A DNA stretch of 64,000 nucleotides from NCBI GenBank assembly GCA_032358165.1, contig JAALGY010000021.1, positions 1,364,001 to 1,428,000 on the forward strand, read 5' to 3'. Made by a program: the position numbers and the translations under genes. Of the stretch, positions 46,189 through 57,285 are shown one piece after another. This DNA comes from Diplosphaera chodatii (Eukaryota > Chlorophyta > Trebouxiophyceae > Prasiolales > Stichococcaceae). The notes below the pieces were generated by a model. That model was given only the letters and a program-made list of their open reading frames with translations. It was not told where the DNA came from and searched no databases. The first letter of the stretch is position 1; each line of letters opens with the position of its first letter.

Positions 46189-49100
46189 TTAGTACCCTAC
46201 TGCTGCCAAGAGCAGATAGTCGAGCTCAGGAGCAGCAATGGTTACAGGCCAAAGTTGAGCACATGCTGCAGAAGTCGCACCTGCTCTGGTGCTCCTTCCG
46301 CCACATGCAGCATACGGCTTCAGAGGCACTGTGCAGGTGCTCCCTGTTGGCAACACCGCAGTGCATGCTGATGTCAATTACTCTCTGTCAGCCACTATGA
46401 TGAGCAGTCTGCTGGCAACCAAGGTAGAACATCAAACTTTGCTCGTTGCCAACACACCTCCGGTCGTGGGAGCGGCACTGGGAGCAGTGGGAGCCCTGCT
46501 GGGGGTTGTTGGAGCGGCGCTGGGCCTCGTAGGGGCTGCACTTGGGGTTGTAGGTGCCGCAGTCGGCCGTGTCGGGGCTGCGCTAGGCCGCGTCGGGGCT
46601 GCGCTCGGCCGTGTCGGGGCTGCGCTCGGCCTCGGTGTCGTGGGGGCGGCGCTGGGCGTCGTGGGCGTTGGATTGGGTGTAGGGGTCGTTGAGCCGCACG
46701 CGCGGTACCAGGGCACCAGCCCAACGGTCTCCAAGTATCGCACCTGCGATGGCAGCACGCAGCATCGGCATGTTCAATCAATGTATCAATATGAAATTCC
46801 TGGTGTGGTGCAGTGCAGAAGTTCTAGTGTAGTGCAGAGTTTCTGTTGAGATGCATACAGGGCGAATGTCGTCACCCTACTGAACACACTGGGACACTAC
46901 TAGTCCAAAAAGTATACCTTCTCGAAGATGACATCCGCCCAGTTGTCCCGGACGATGCCGCCTGTGTCGCCGCTGTTGGCGTTCCACGCCCAGTATGCCC
47001 AGCTGAAGCCATCGGCCCCACCCTCCAGATTCTTGAAGTATGTGGCAATGTCGTTCATGCTCTGTGGCAAGTGAAGGGCACGGTTAGATGCTACCACACT
47101 GATGTGATGACAGCCACAGGCTGCCACTGACCAGCACCCCGTGACTCTTCAGCTTTGGTCAGGCACGTTCGAGCTTGCCTTGATGTCATTTGCGATGCAG
47201 GTGGCGAGGTTGCCATTGGTGTAGGAAGGGCACTGTGGCTGGATGAGCGGGTCTGAGAACCTGCTGCCGCTCTCCCCTGCAACTCGCGCAGGACACCACA
47301 CACATAGGCGTCGGTTGCGCAAGTCCTCACATCTGCGCTACGAGCGTTGCACAGCCAGGCATGCAGAGCAACATGCACTCAAGCCATGATACGAAGGGCA
47401 GCACCCAGAAGGATTGGGAACTTCTGGGTCACGCCTCCAGAAGTGTAGCCCTGCTCAGGAGAACTTCAGCAGTCACATATGCATGTCCTAGATACAACAT
47501 GTGGAAATCTGCCACAACCTTTGCAGGAGCAGGTCGGCACTCAGCAACACGGCGTGCGCACCGTGCGCCGCAGGTAGCCGAACGAAGAGTCCAGGCGTGC
47601 TGTCAGGCCGGAGCCGCTGGCCTGTGCAATGAAGTGAAGTGAAGTGAATTTGATCCCCAAAGGGGTGGACGGCTGGACTGTTTGCCAGGCCAGTAGAGGT
47701 GGTGTCACATTGTGACAGTAGGTATATGCATTGCTGTAGTGGAGCTCCAAGATGGTGGGGGTGCATCCGTGTGATGTTGTCAAAATCGCAGCCTCACACC
47801 TGGCTCATCTGCTGCTTTGTAATGGATGGCGGGTAGACCTGCAGTCAGGGCATAGGCACATCCCTCGCACCCCTTGCTGTGCGGAAACGGCCATCAGGAT
47901 GTGCAATGCATGGGGCGACTCAATACCACATTCTCTGGTATGGGGTGCCTACATGAGGGGAGAGGATGACACGTCCTGCAGAACAGATGCGAGACACAGC
48001 CTGATCAGGAACGCATCACTTGGATCTTGATCATATTGCAAGTGATGGTGCCAGGAAGTATTTCACATGAAAGCATGGCCGGCAATCCAGTGCAGTCAGT
48101 GCTGAAGTGCTGAGAGGCCCCCAAGCGCGTGTCACCTCGGTATGGCTTGTTTAGTAACGCCTGGAAGAATGGGTTGGGGTTGGCCGACGCACTGGAGGCG
48201 GCGGAGCTTGTGGCAAAACCGTCTCCAAAGTTGGCCCCTAGCCCCGCCTGGCCAGTGCCCTCAATGGCGAACAGTGTCTGCACCACACGCCGAGATGAGT
48301 GCTGGACGAGGTACTTGTGACCATGACTGGTTGGGCCAAGTGCCGTTTTGCTGAGCATCATCAGGGCGACATGGCAGCCCGGAACAGGGTCCAAGTACTG
48401 CAGCATGACAAGTGGCATGCACTGGGCCGTCTTGACTGCACCTGTGGGTTCACGGCATTGATGGCGTCCATCGTGTCCAGGTAGATGTCTTTGATGCGGT
48501 CCCAGCCCAGGCCGCGGGCATCCGGCTCGTTGAGGATGTCGTAGATGGTACGCGCTTTGGCCTGCAGCCAGGCGGAGGCTGGCTGATGGATCTTCAGTCT
48601 GAGCTGGTGCGCTCTGCAAGGCAGTGTGCACATGTGCAATGCAAAGGTCACACAGCAGTATGTTGGCTGCCGAAAATATTGGCCGCCGAAAGTTTGACAC
48701 TTACATAAGGGTCAGACTGGAGATCTGTCGCCAGCGTTGCAAATCTCTGCAGCCACGAAAGTGTTGCATTTGGCAGGATCTCCACAGTGGGTCCCATTTG
48801 TCGTCATCAAACACTTCCTCACAGTCGACCAGTGACAAAACACATGGATGAATGAGGAAGGAGAGTACGCTGGCGAAGGTTGCCCGGTTGTTTTGCGGAG
48901 TGTTGTCCTCAGTATGGTTGTCAATGATCACCTGCGCATGCTCAAATATGTCCGTGCTGGAACAATCACACGTGCCAGGGCTAGGGGGGTTGCACTAGAC
49001 ATCAGGCAGCTATGCATGCAGACAAGCTTCAAAGCTAGATTGAGACAGCTGATGATCAGAAGCAGGCATGGCTAGCTCATCATTGCTCACATAGAATCCA

Positions 49101-50836
49101 TTTCGTGCAAAAAATTTGACCACAAACAAGAAGCGCTTGTACGTCGGCGACTGCTGCAGGTATGCGTTACATGTTCCGGTTGCAGGACCTGCACGCAGAT
49201 GATCCACCCTCAGCAGCCGAAGGAGCATGCATAGACCAGAGTCAGCAGACCAAGCTTGACCCAACATACAGTTCATGCATGCCAAACCAAAGCCGTCAGA
49301 CATGTGCAAGCACATCTACCAAGGGGCGGCTACGCTGTCACGACCCACCCAGGACTGACCTGCTGGCTGGGGCGCCAAGGCACCAGATGGTTCAGCTGGC
49401 AGCCGCGGATCTGGTGAGCAGCCTGCACGATGGCAAGGCTGAATGTTGCTACCAGCTTGTCAAGGCAGCACATGTATCACACAGCAGAAGGTTCAGGGTG
49501 GCTGCGAGCAACTGTACATGCACATGCTGGAAGTCCAGGGTGGCTGCGAGCAACGGTACATGCACATGCTAGGGCACAGGCATTGTGCCGGGCTGAGGTT
49601 GGAGGCCTCACTTGATGGGACGCTGGCGGTGGGGTCGCGTGTGTTGGCGCGCAGGTCGCCCGCAAAGACGTTGGGGCACGACCGTGTGCGGTCCACTGGA
49701 GGGCGGTCCAAGTCTGCAACCGGGTTGAACATGCAGAAGGTTGGCGCAGGTGCATTGCTTGCAAAGCAACTTGCATCGTTTCAGCCTCGGTCCTGCACTG
49801 CAATGAGTGAAATTGCATGTCCTTATGCTGCTGTGTGAAGCTCAACAAGGTGTTTTGCTGGCTGTTATGAGTGAGAGCCATCCACATGGCCTGTGCGTAG
49901 GTCAACACCGCACCCGTGAAGGAGAAAGGCAGCCGCACACCATTGAAGCCCAGCAGCTTCATGCGACGCACCACATTCACCAGGTCCAGCGTCAGCGCCG
50001 AAGGACCCTGCGCAGGGTTGCAAGCAGCGCACGCAGTTGCGGCATGTACACCCCGAGTCGACCGGTTGCACATGGGATATGCTTTGATGATCATGTCATC
50101 AAGCCATTTATGAAGTTGGGAAGCAGGATAGCAGGTTATTTCAGTATCACCGCATAGAGGCCGTCTGGATTGGTTGCACCATTGTTGAACCCAAACCTGC
50201 GCGTGCCGGACAACTGGGAGTCATAAGCGGGGCGAGCTAGGAGGCGCAGCACACCCTGTGACAGCAACATCAGGAAACGCAACCATGCGGACTAGAACAG
50301 CACACCAGTTGAGCGCCCTGATAGCAAAAGGGGAGCCGCCAACACACAGGCTCACACCTGCACTCACAGAAGTTGATGCCATGCACGGTCTGATATGCAT
50401 GTGGCACTCACATATAGCGTGATGAAGCATGACCTCCAAGCAGTATCCCTGCAGCTAAAGATGGCTCACTGTCACTGCAGATGGTGATTGGGGTGGCAGG
50501 GTAGTTTGGCGTTGGCAGAGTGTCGGCACTGGTCTGCAGGAGGTTTCGGCGGTAGGGGAGCCGCCCAGCCTGCAGTTGCGTTGGAGTTGTAAATTGTCAT
50601 GTCACGCCTGTGCCGTGGGTGTACATCGCTGAAACAGGATAATGCTCTGTTGTGACGTCATTGACATGTGGGTAGCGGCGGGTCTGTCCAGGTCCGCCGC
50701 CAGCTGTCGTCGGAAGCATCAGAACTTTGCACCGGAAATCAGGCGAGAGCGCGAACTACACCTGTACAGCGTTGCAGTGAGCGGCAAGAAGGATGATCGC
50801 AACGACCGCCAGAGCAGCCAGATGGCGGAACATCAT
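46189..50836 (-). CDS. Secreted glycoside hydrolase family 5 cellulase with Pro/Thr/Ser linker
   Basis: Nineteen exons: 50762-50836, 50434-50569, 50151-50236, 49914-50007, 49612-49713, 49360-49448, 49091-49153, 48869-48931, 48705-48779, 48442-48561, 48136-48277, 47953-47975, 47800-47838, 47562-47621, 47405-47450, 47179-47276, 46918-47061, 46458-46743, 46189-46367. They close to 639 residues. The signal peptide is MMFRHLAALAVVAIILLAA. GH5 blocks: FGFNNGATNPDGLYA, LLGFNGVRLPFSF, RNGFYVIIDNH, YDILNEPDARGLGW (acid/base Glu273), FAIEGTGQ, VILSPHVYPPSIT, PILLGESGSRF (nucleophile Glu406), FSWAYWAWNANSGDTGG, RYLETVGLVPWY. Hence an active beta-1,4-glucanase is expected. A repeated PTRPSAA-type linker (about 500-580) leads to a short Cys-containing end (STCTVPLKPYAACGG) that weakly recalls a cellulose-binding module. 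Upper end of exon 2 could instead be 50533. Confidence 0.9.
46464..46680. repeat. Coding minisatellite, about 21-bp unit, in GH5 linker
   Basis: About ten imperfect units of about 21 bp encode seven-residue repeats of the PTRPSAA/PTTPSAA type on the minus strand. Read on the + strand the same DNA gives a Gly/Ala/Val frame that I treat as a shadow. Confidence 0.85.
49494..49570. repeat. Tandem 42-bp duplication in a GH5 intron
   Basis: Copies at 49494-49528 and 49536-49570 match at 34 of 35 bases (core GGCTGCGAGCAAC). They lie in the intron 49449-49611. Confidence 0.85.
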
Positions 50837-51315
50837 GCGAGGCCTGCTAGATGGGGCGGTTCTTAAGTCACCCTGTCTGCCGCCGAAGAAACCGCCGATC
50901 GTCGCTTTGCACAGCCGCCAGATAGATGGAGGCGCCACTGGCACACACGAGACGGGATCTACGGGAGTGTGGTTGGCCAACGTTGTGCCAAGATGCTGGA
51001 CTGACCCAAACCAACTGCTTCGTCGGATCGAAGGTGTCGAACTGCTTCCTAGGGTTTCCACCGGCACTGCTGACAATTTCAAGACCCCACGTAACAGTAC
51101 ATACAGCAGCGGAAAACTGCAACCCCCCTCAGTAATGTTGTGGGCTAGGCCAAGCAACAACGCACTGGATGGTATACAATGCTTCCGCCAATCCAATAGG
51201 CGTGCTAGCATGCAGACCTGCCGTAGTAAAGTAATGCAGCTAAGCAAGTGCAATGTTGATGGTACAGATGCTGCCGGCACTGGACCTCTAGCACCCTCTC
51301 AATATTATCAGCCAT
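50837..51315. other. Intergenic between GH5 start and SPX-RING stop
   Basis: About 480 bases on the upstream side of the GH5 start; it should hold the GH5 promoter and the 3' UTR of the SPX-RING gene. No motif recognised. Confidence 0.5.
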
Positions 51316-54147
51316 TCAGAGACCGGCAGCGAAAGGCGCCATTAGCGTCTGCGCCTTGTCATACCACGGTGGCCGCCGTGCGGCGGCGCGCTTCTGGGCC
51401 GCCTGCTTTGCCTGCCGCCGCATCTCCTGGGGGTACCTGTGGCCGATGTCCACAAAGTCGATCAGATGCTTCCTGATGCGGCATGACGCTCGAAAGACGA
51501 TGGTAGGTGCTTCTGCAATGCAGACTTGACGTGCGGACCTGCAGATCATATCTGCGGCAGGCACACAGGCTCAAAGTGCTCAGGACACCATACCTGCGGT
51601 TAATGGCGCCACCGAGCTTCTTCATGAGGAGCGCGCCCTCAAACACGCCCGTCTGACGGCACTCGGGGCACGCCGCATCCGGCGGCGCCTCCGCCAGCAC
51701 CGCCCTGAGACTTCCCTGCGTATCGTCCAGCCCTGCAGCAGGAGGGGCCACGGCCATCAAGATGGCGGTGACACGATCAGGTCCACGGTCCGTTGCATGT
51801 AAGTTGGCACGCGCCCTGCATCAAGCTCCATGTGAAAACTAAATGACGTGCGCCCTTCCCGTGGTGTGGAGCGCATGAGACATATCACACTGACTACGCC
51901 AGCCCACCTGCCGCGTGCAGTATGCATTCTGTGCAGAACTTGTGGCCACATGTCAGCCCCAGCGGCATGTACATTGGCTCCTGCAGTTGGATGGCACATT
52001 TCCAAGCTGAGGTGTAATGCAAGGGTGGCATTGCATGAACGGCCCTCAAAGAGTAATACGCGTGCACCACGGCAATGTACCTGGAAGGAGGGGACAGATG
52101 TGACGTCAGAGCCACGCGCCCAAATGGTTTGAGTGCGTACCAAGCAGATGTGGCACGTGAAGCTGTCCTCGCCGAGGTCTCCCGGCGGCGGCGACAGGTC
52201 GCTGATTGGCAGGCTGGCGGACCGCCGCTCCGTCGCATCATGCGCGGCGGCAGAGTCCAGCAGCACGGGGCTGTGCGCATCCTCCATTGCGACATCTGGA
52301 CTGGAGCTGCACGCCGCACCGCTCACGATCACTTGGTCGTCGGCTGGACCATATATATATTGAAGTGTGGGTCCACTTCACTGCTGGCCACAGGGGAACC
52401 TAGCCCTTGTCTCTACAAGCGTGTACTGGCTCGGTGGCACACCATGCGCAGGGACGAGACCGAGCCAGGAGGAGCTGCCCCCATGCTCAGCGATCGACTC
52501 ACGTGGTGTGTGCTGCAGGGGCCGAGTCGGCTGGTGGGCTCGTGCCCTCACGGTCAGACGCGACTGCATGGCGCAGCTGCGGCTGCGCTGCCTGCTGTGC
52601 AGGCTTGCGGTGCTGCACCTGTGCGCAGCAACAAGCAGGGATGTCGAAAGCCTGGTGCGCCCTGTGATGCGCAGCAATACAACAGAGGCCGCTGTGCTAC
52701 ACCTTTATGCAAGCACGAACTGGGGCACATGCCTCTAGCACACATACAGAGCCCGACGGCTGGGCGTCAGGCGTGCGGCGGTGGTCACTGGGTCAGGCTG
52801 CAACTACCTGGGAGTTCAGCTGCTCTTCAATGGCCTTCAGCTCGTCCATGAGCGGCGAGTGCAGGAAGGAGCCGAACTTCAGGTTGCTGGCATCCCAGCA
52901 CGACTGCACGGGCTAGCAGCACTTCAGGCCGGCATGCGTGCAGGCAGGTTACAGAACATGTGCTCCAGCAGCCTGTGCGTTCCGAGTCCGTGCTAGTACA
53001 GAGACAGCTCACCTGCAGGAAGCGGCTGCCGGCTGAGCCACCACAGTACCTGCAGCAGCAGCGCGGGGCTTGGAGCAAGTCAGCAGGCAACGTGCCTCAG
53101 AAGGTGCAAGCATGGAGACTGTCTCCTTGAGTGAAGGCAACATCACGCTGATGCATGGCACGGAAGCGTACTTGTCGTGCTTCTTTGCAATCTTCCGCAG
53201 CCCCATCGCATTGACGGTCGCAAACTGGCGGCACCATGCTGCCGCCGCTGACAGCTCCTCAGCCTGTCACAATTGGTGTACAACTCATGCGAGTTGGCAG
53301 CAGCAGGTGACAGGGCCAAACCCCTGCTTCCGAGTCACCTTGCGTTGGGGCCACAGCTGAGCATTCCTGGCTTCAGGTGCATACCCAAACGTGGAGCTGC
53401 GGTGCAGTGACCAGAACAGACCGGAATGCATAAAGCTGAATGTCTGCTGTGCAGCCTCACGCCGACTGCTGCAGCTCACCGATAGCTCGTCCAGCGGTTT
53501 GCGGCGGAGGAAGGACAGGCACGAGACCTTTGAGTGCGCCTGGTGCCGCTGGCTGGCCGCCAGCACCTCGTGCGCCGCCTTTTCAAAGTTCCTGGACACA
53601 ACACACCATGGATCAGTCACATAGCCTTACGGTAGCCGTGCATGATAGATGACCCGACTGCCGTGCGCCAATCAGCATGCACCATGCTGCCGCTTGAGTG
53701 TGGCCGCTGACCTGTTGACGGCCTTGACCTCCGACTCCAGCGCCCTGAAGAACTTCTGATCATTTGCCTCAACTTGCTCCACTGAGCAGCCCTGCGCATC
53801 GTTTCTGCACAGCAGCAAAGCCACACATCCACGCTTGGCTTTGGTCCCTGTGCCAAGCAGAGCTTGCCACCGAGCGGGTCTCAGCTGCGCTCACGATTGT
53901 TGGCACAATACGACCATGCCTGCACTTCTTGATCATCTTCTTGAGCTCCTTGTACCTGCAGCAGTAGCATGGCAGCAGAGTCCAACGTGGTGACCAGCCT
54001 GGCGCTGGTGAGAAAGCTTGTGGGGTGTGTCTCGTCGGGCACATGCTCAGAGTCATCATTGAGTGTGTCAGCTCACTTGATGAACTTGCCGCGCCACTGC
54101 ACCGCACACTCGCGCTCCAGCTGCTTCAGCTGCTGAGCAAACTTCAT
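51316..54147 (-). CDS. SPX-RING E3 ubiquitin ligase, NLA/BAH1-like
   Basis: Twelve exons: 54077-54147, 53920-53955, 53712-53804, 53480-53591, 53172-53263, 53013-53049, 52808-52903, 52503-52618, 52141-52306, 51908-51980, 51594-51732, 51316-51472. They close to 395 residues. The SPX domain is complete: MKFAQQLKQLEREC, KFIKYKELKKMIKKC, KFFRALESEVKAVNRNFEKA, GLRKIAKKHDK. The Tyr/Lys positions that bind inositol pyrophosphates in SPX domains are kept. The RING (C3HC4) is built from CHIC (269-272), TCGHKFCTEC (Cys284, His286, Cys289, Cys292) and CPEC, followed by the NLA-like tail GVFEGALLMKKLGGAINRR. Plant NLA ubiquitinates phosphate and nitrate transporters at the plasma membrane. Here the same nutrient-linked role is inferred. 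The start is fixed by the SPX consensus beginning MKF. The intron 53805-53919 needs a GC donor to keep phase. Confidence 0.93.
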
Positions 54148-55022
54148 CAGCCCCAGGTTGCCGCCACCGGCCGCACCTTGCTCTCAACGTCACAGCAGGT
54201 GTCCTTGCAGCTGCTGCAGCTTTAGGTATTACATGTGCCTATGCATCGTCTTTGCAGCACCTGCACGCGGTGTAGATGCCGACTGAACATATCATCCAAG
54301 AGCATCATGCTATAGCCGGAGAGGTGTACATTGCCTAGAACCATACCCCTCTGCTGATGTCAGCCGTCTACACACGTGGAGCACTCAGTGCAGACTCACG
54401 TTGGATTCATGCGCCGAGGGCGGCTGGTCTTTGCATTGACAGTTCAGCAGGAAGTGTTTGCGCGCGCCACGGAGTGCCGGCTACCTGCCAGTCGACCAAC
54501 ACCTTCGCAGAGGGTCCGGTCTGGTACCTCTGTGCGGATCTTCCACAGTAATGCCCGCTTCGAAAATGCCAAGCTGACAAGATGGTCTGTGCGTCCAAGC
54601 AGCCCTGCCAACCCTGATGACCTGCGGGATGGGTTGCACAGTGCCAGTGATCCAGATCGCCGCTACTGCCAGGACGTGACAGGTGCCAACAGGTACAGGC
54701 GCATCAAAGGCTGCACTGGCATTACTGATCATTGCTGGACAGTGGGGTTGCTGGCACGAAGCGACATATCGGGAGCAGACGCCGTGTCGTGCACGTGTCG
54801 TGCAGGATGACTGATCGCTCAAACGCTGACCGGAGCTGCAACCTCGAGGATCGTGTTTGTATCACTGCAGTTAACCTTATGAGCCGTTTATGCCGTCTGC
54901 ACGTGTTCGGAGTGCTCAGACTGCTAGTGTCCGCAAGGATTTCAAATCGCACACTACATACACAATTGTAAACCTGTTTTGAAGGATCGCCATTAATCCG
55001 TGGCGTGCTATGACCTGCTGCA
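54148..55022. other. Intergenic, head-to-head region SPX-RING / SURF4-like
   Basis: About 875 bases between divergent starts. It contains a + frame 54409-54807 (about 133 codons from an ATG) without recognisable similarity; the opposite strand is equally open, so I do not call it a gene. Confidence 0.4.
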
Positions 55023-57188
55023 ATGGAACAGACCCACCTAGTTGCTCAGCAGGTGAAGAGCAGTCTGCCAGCAAACCTGCCGCAGCTTGATTCTGCCGCA
55101 CTCTCGCGGCTCAAAGAGCAAGCGCTTACTGCAGCTAGGCAGCTGCAGCAACAGGTTGTACATAACGGCACACACGATGTTCACTTGCCGCTGGCACGCT
55201 CTGAATGGGCTCCTGCAGGGCTGCTGCTCGGTGTGGCACAGACTGACGGCCTGCTGATACCTGGCAATCGCGCAGGCGGTGCAGACAGCCACAACATCGG
55301 CGCAGCACGCCAATGCTGTTGCCCATGATGTTGCAGCGTCCAAGAATGCAAAGGAGGCCGGCACAAAGCTGTGGGTGGTGCTGCGGCATATCGACAGCAG
55401 CGCCTGGTTCGCCAAGGTTGCCCGCGCGATGGTACGGGTGCAGGCCAATGCTGCCCGCAGCTGCTCAGCTGGCCTCGCTGTAGGCGAATGTGTGAACTGC
55501 ATGGATCGTGAGAACTCAGTTGCACCAAGCTTCCTATGGAATCCGCTGCCTTGCAGATCTGCATCTACTTCCTCAACCTGTGTTACGAGGACGTGGAGGC
55601 GTGGCGGTAGGGCGACCCTTGCATTGAGCAGCATGCCACAACCTTACAGCTGCTTGCAAGTGTGGAATCCAGCCGCGCAGCAATACCGCTTCATGGCTGT
55701 AAGCTGGCTGGTCCCTGCAGGCAGAACAACACGCCCGAGATGAAGGTGCAGTGGGCGCAGTACAACGCCGCCATCATGGCCCGCAAACCGCACTTCCCCT
55801 GGCTTGAGGTGCTGCACATGCTGCACAGAGGGGCATGTGCATGCAGAGAGGCTGACATGCAAAGCAGACAATGTCAACAGTGACTGTCAGGCAGCCGCCA
55901 TGTCCTGATCCGGGCATGTCAAGCGTGGTCAGGTGTGTGTGCTGGCACCGTGTGCGCTTGCCGCGGCTGCTGGCGTCAGGCCGGTGTGGACGGCAGCACC
56001 CCTGGTCATTGACATGATCTACGACAGCTGGAACCTGATCCTCACCCAGCTGTGCGTTCCCACCTCCAGCATGCAGTATTCCAGTGCAGGAGGCTCCCTG
56101 TGGCTGCCTGTGGAGGCCGAACGCCCGTGATGCTTGCATGCTGCTGCAAACCCATGCCATGTTGCCTTTGTAGGCTGTTCTTCCTGCTGTATGGCCAAGA
56201 GCCCAACGAGCTGGCGGTCAAGAAGCTTGCCATGTTCGGCTGCGCTGCCCTGGTGTTTGCACACGCAATCAAGAACAGGATACCCGCCAACAGCTATGCA
56301 GGTCACGCTGTATACCCGTTGTCTGTGCCTGTCCCCGGTTTGCTCGATCTAGATGCGAACCTGGCCACAAGGTCGACAGCACCAGTGTGCAACGAAGACC
56401 ACCAGTTGGCATGCCGCTGTACTTGACAGCAGGTTATGGTCCGCTGCAGGGCTGCTGCTGCACGGCAGCGATGGCAAGCAGAAGGTGGGCATCGGCAAGT
56501 CGCTGGTGCTGCTGCTCAGCCGCCTGCTGATGGGCAGCCTCTTCGTCTTCGTCGGCGTCACCCAGATGCAGCGCGTCATAGCCCGCGACTGGGTGCTGCA
56601 TGTGCAGGTGACTGCATGGCTTTGAACCATCGGGCAGCCGTGCTGCTGCCCCTGCTGTGTTCCATGCATACACTTGCACGCAGCTAGATATTGCACACAC
56701 CAGCTTTCGTCAAGGCGACAACCTTACTTTGCTGGTTTGCGCTGCGCAGCACGACCTGCGGGTGCCCATGGAGGTGCGGCGCGACGGGCACGACAACAAC
56801 TGGCTGCTGCTGGAGTTTGCGCTGTCCATCCCGTTCGCCATCGGCCTCAAAACAGAGGCGGTGTCCCGCCTGCTGGCGCTGACGCTGCTGGCGGAGGCGG
56901 TGACCTGCTGGAACTTCCTGCTGCCATGGCCGACATGGTACGCCGGACACTCAGACTGGCGCACACAGCATTTGCCCCGTGCTCGCGATGGTGACTGTTG
57001 GCCTCTGCAGGCTGGATCACAGCGCCCACACACACTTCCCTTGTTCTTTTTCCAGGCAATACCAGTCGCACGTGCGCAGCCATTTCTTCACAAATCTGGG
57101 CGTCAGTGGGGGTTTGCTTTTGCTCCAGACCTTTGGTGCGGGCATCTACTCGGTCGATGCCATACTGAAGGCGAAGAAGAAGCTCTGA
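55023..57188 (+). CDS. SURF4-like polytopic membrane protein
   Basis: Nine exons: 55023-55154, 55276-55431, 55557-55606, 55721-55808, 55933-56051, 56174-56301, 56450-56607, 56750-56937, 57056-57188. They close to 383 residues. The N-terminal 90 residues are soluble and Gln/Ala-rich. After that come several membrane segments: VCVLAPCALAAAAG, LILTQLLFFLLYG, LAMFGCAALVFAHA, SLVLLLSRLLMGSLFVFVG, WLLLEFALSIPFAIGLKT, and HFFTNLGVSGGLLLLQTFGA. The protein ends in a lysine-rich KAKKKL, a possible ER-retrieval signal. The GFKT-like and F-x(2)-GGLLL patterns match SURF4, an ER cargo receptor for COPII export. The soluble N-terminal extension is longer than in animal SURF4. A DoxX-like family is the alternative. 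It converges on the AlaX gene with only 97 bases between stops. Confidence 0.75.
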
Positions 57189-57285
57189 GGCTTCAGCGTG
57201 TAGCTAATGTGATTGTCGTGTAGGCAATGTTGGCTTCTGATTCGGCAGTTTGACATAGTGACTAGCAGCACGACAGGTGCAATCA

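Noticed and set aside
46289..46849. 186-codon + strand ORF rich in Gly/Ala/Val opposite the cellulase linker
   Set aside because: It is the mirror of the minisatellite that codes the Pro/Thr/Ser/Ala linker on the minus strand, which splices in phase to the GH5 domain.
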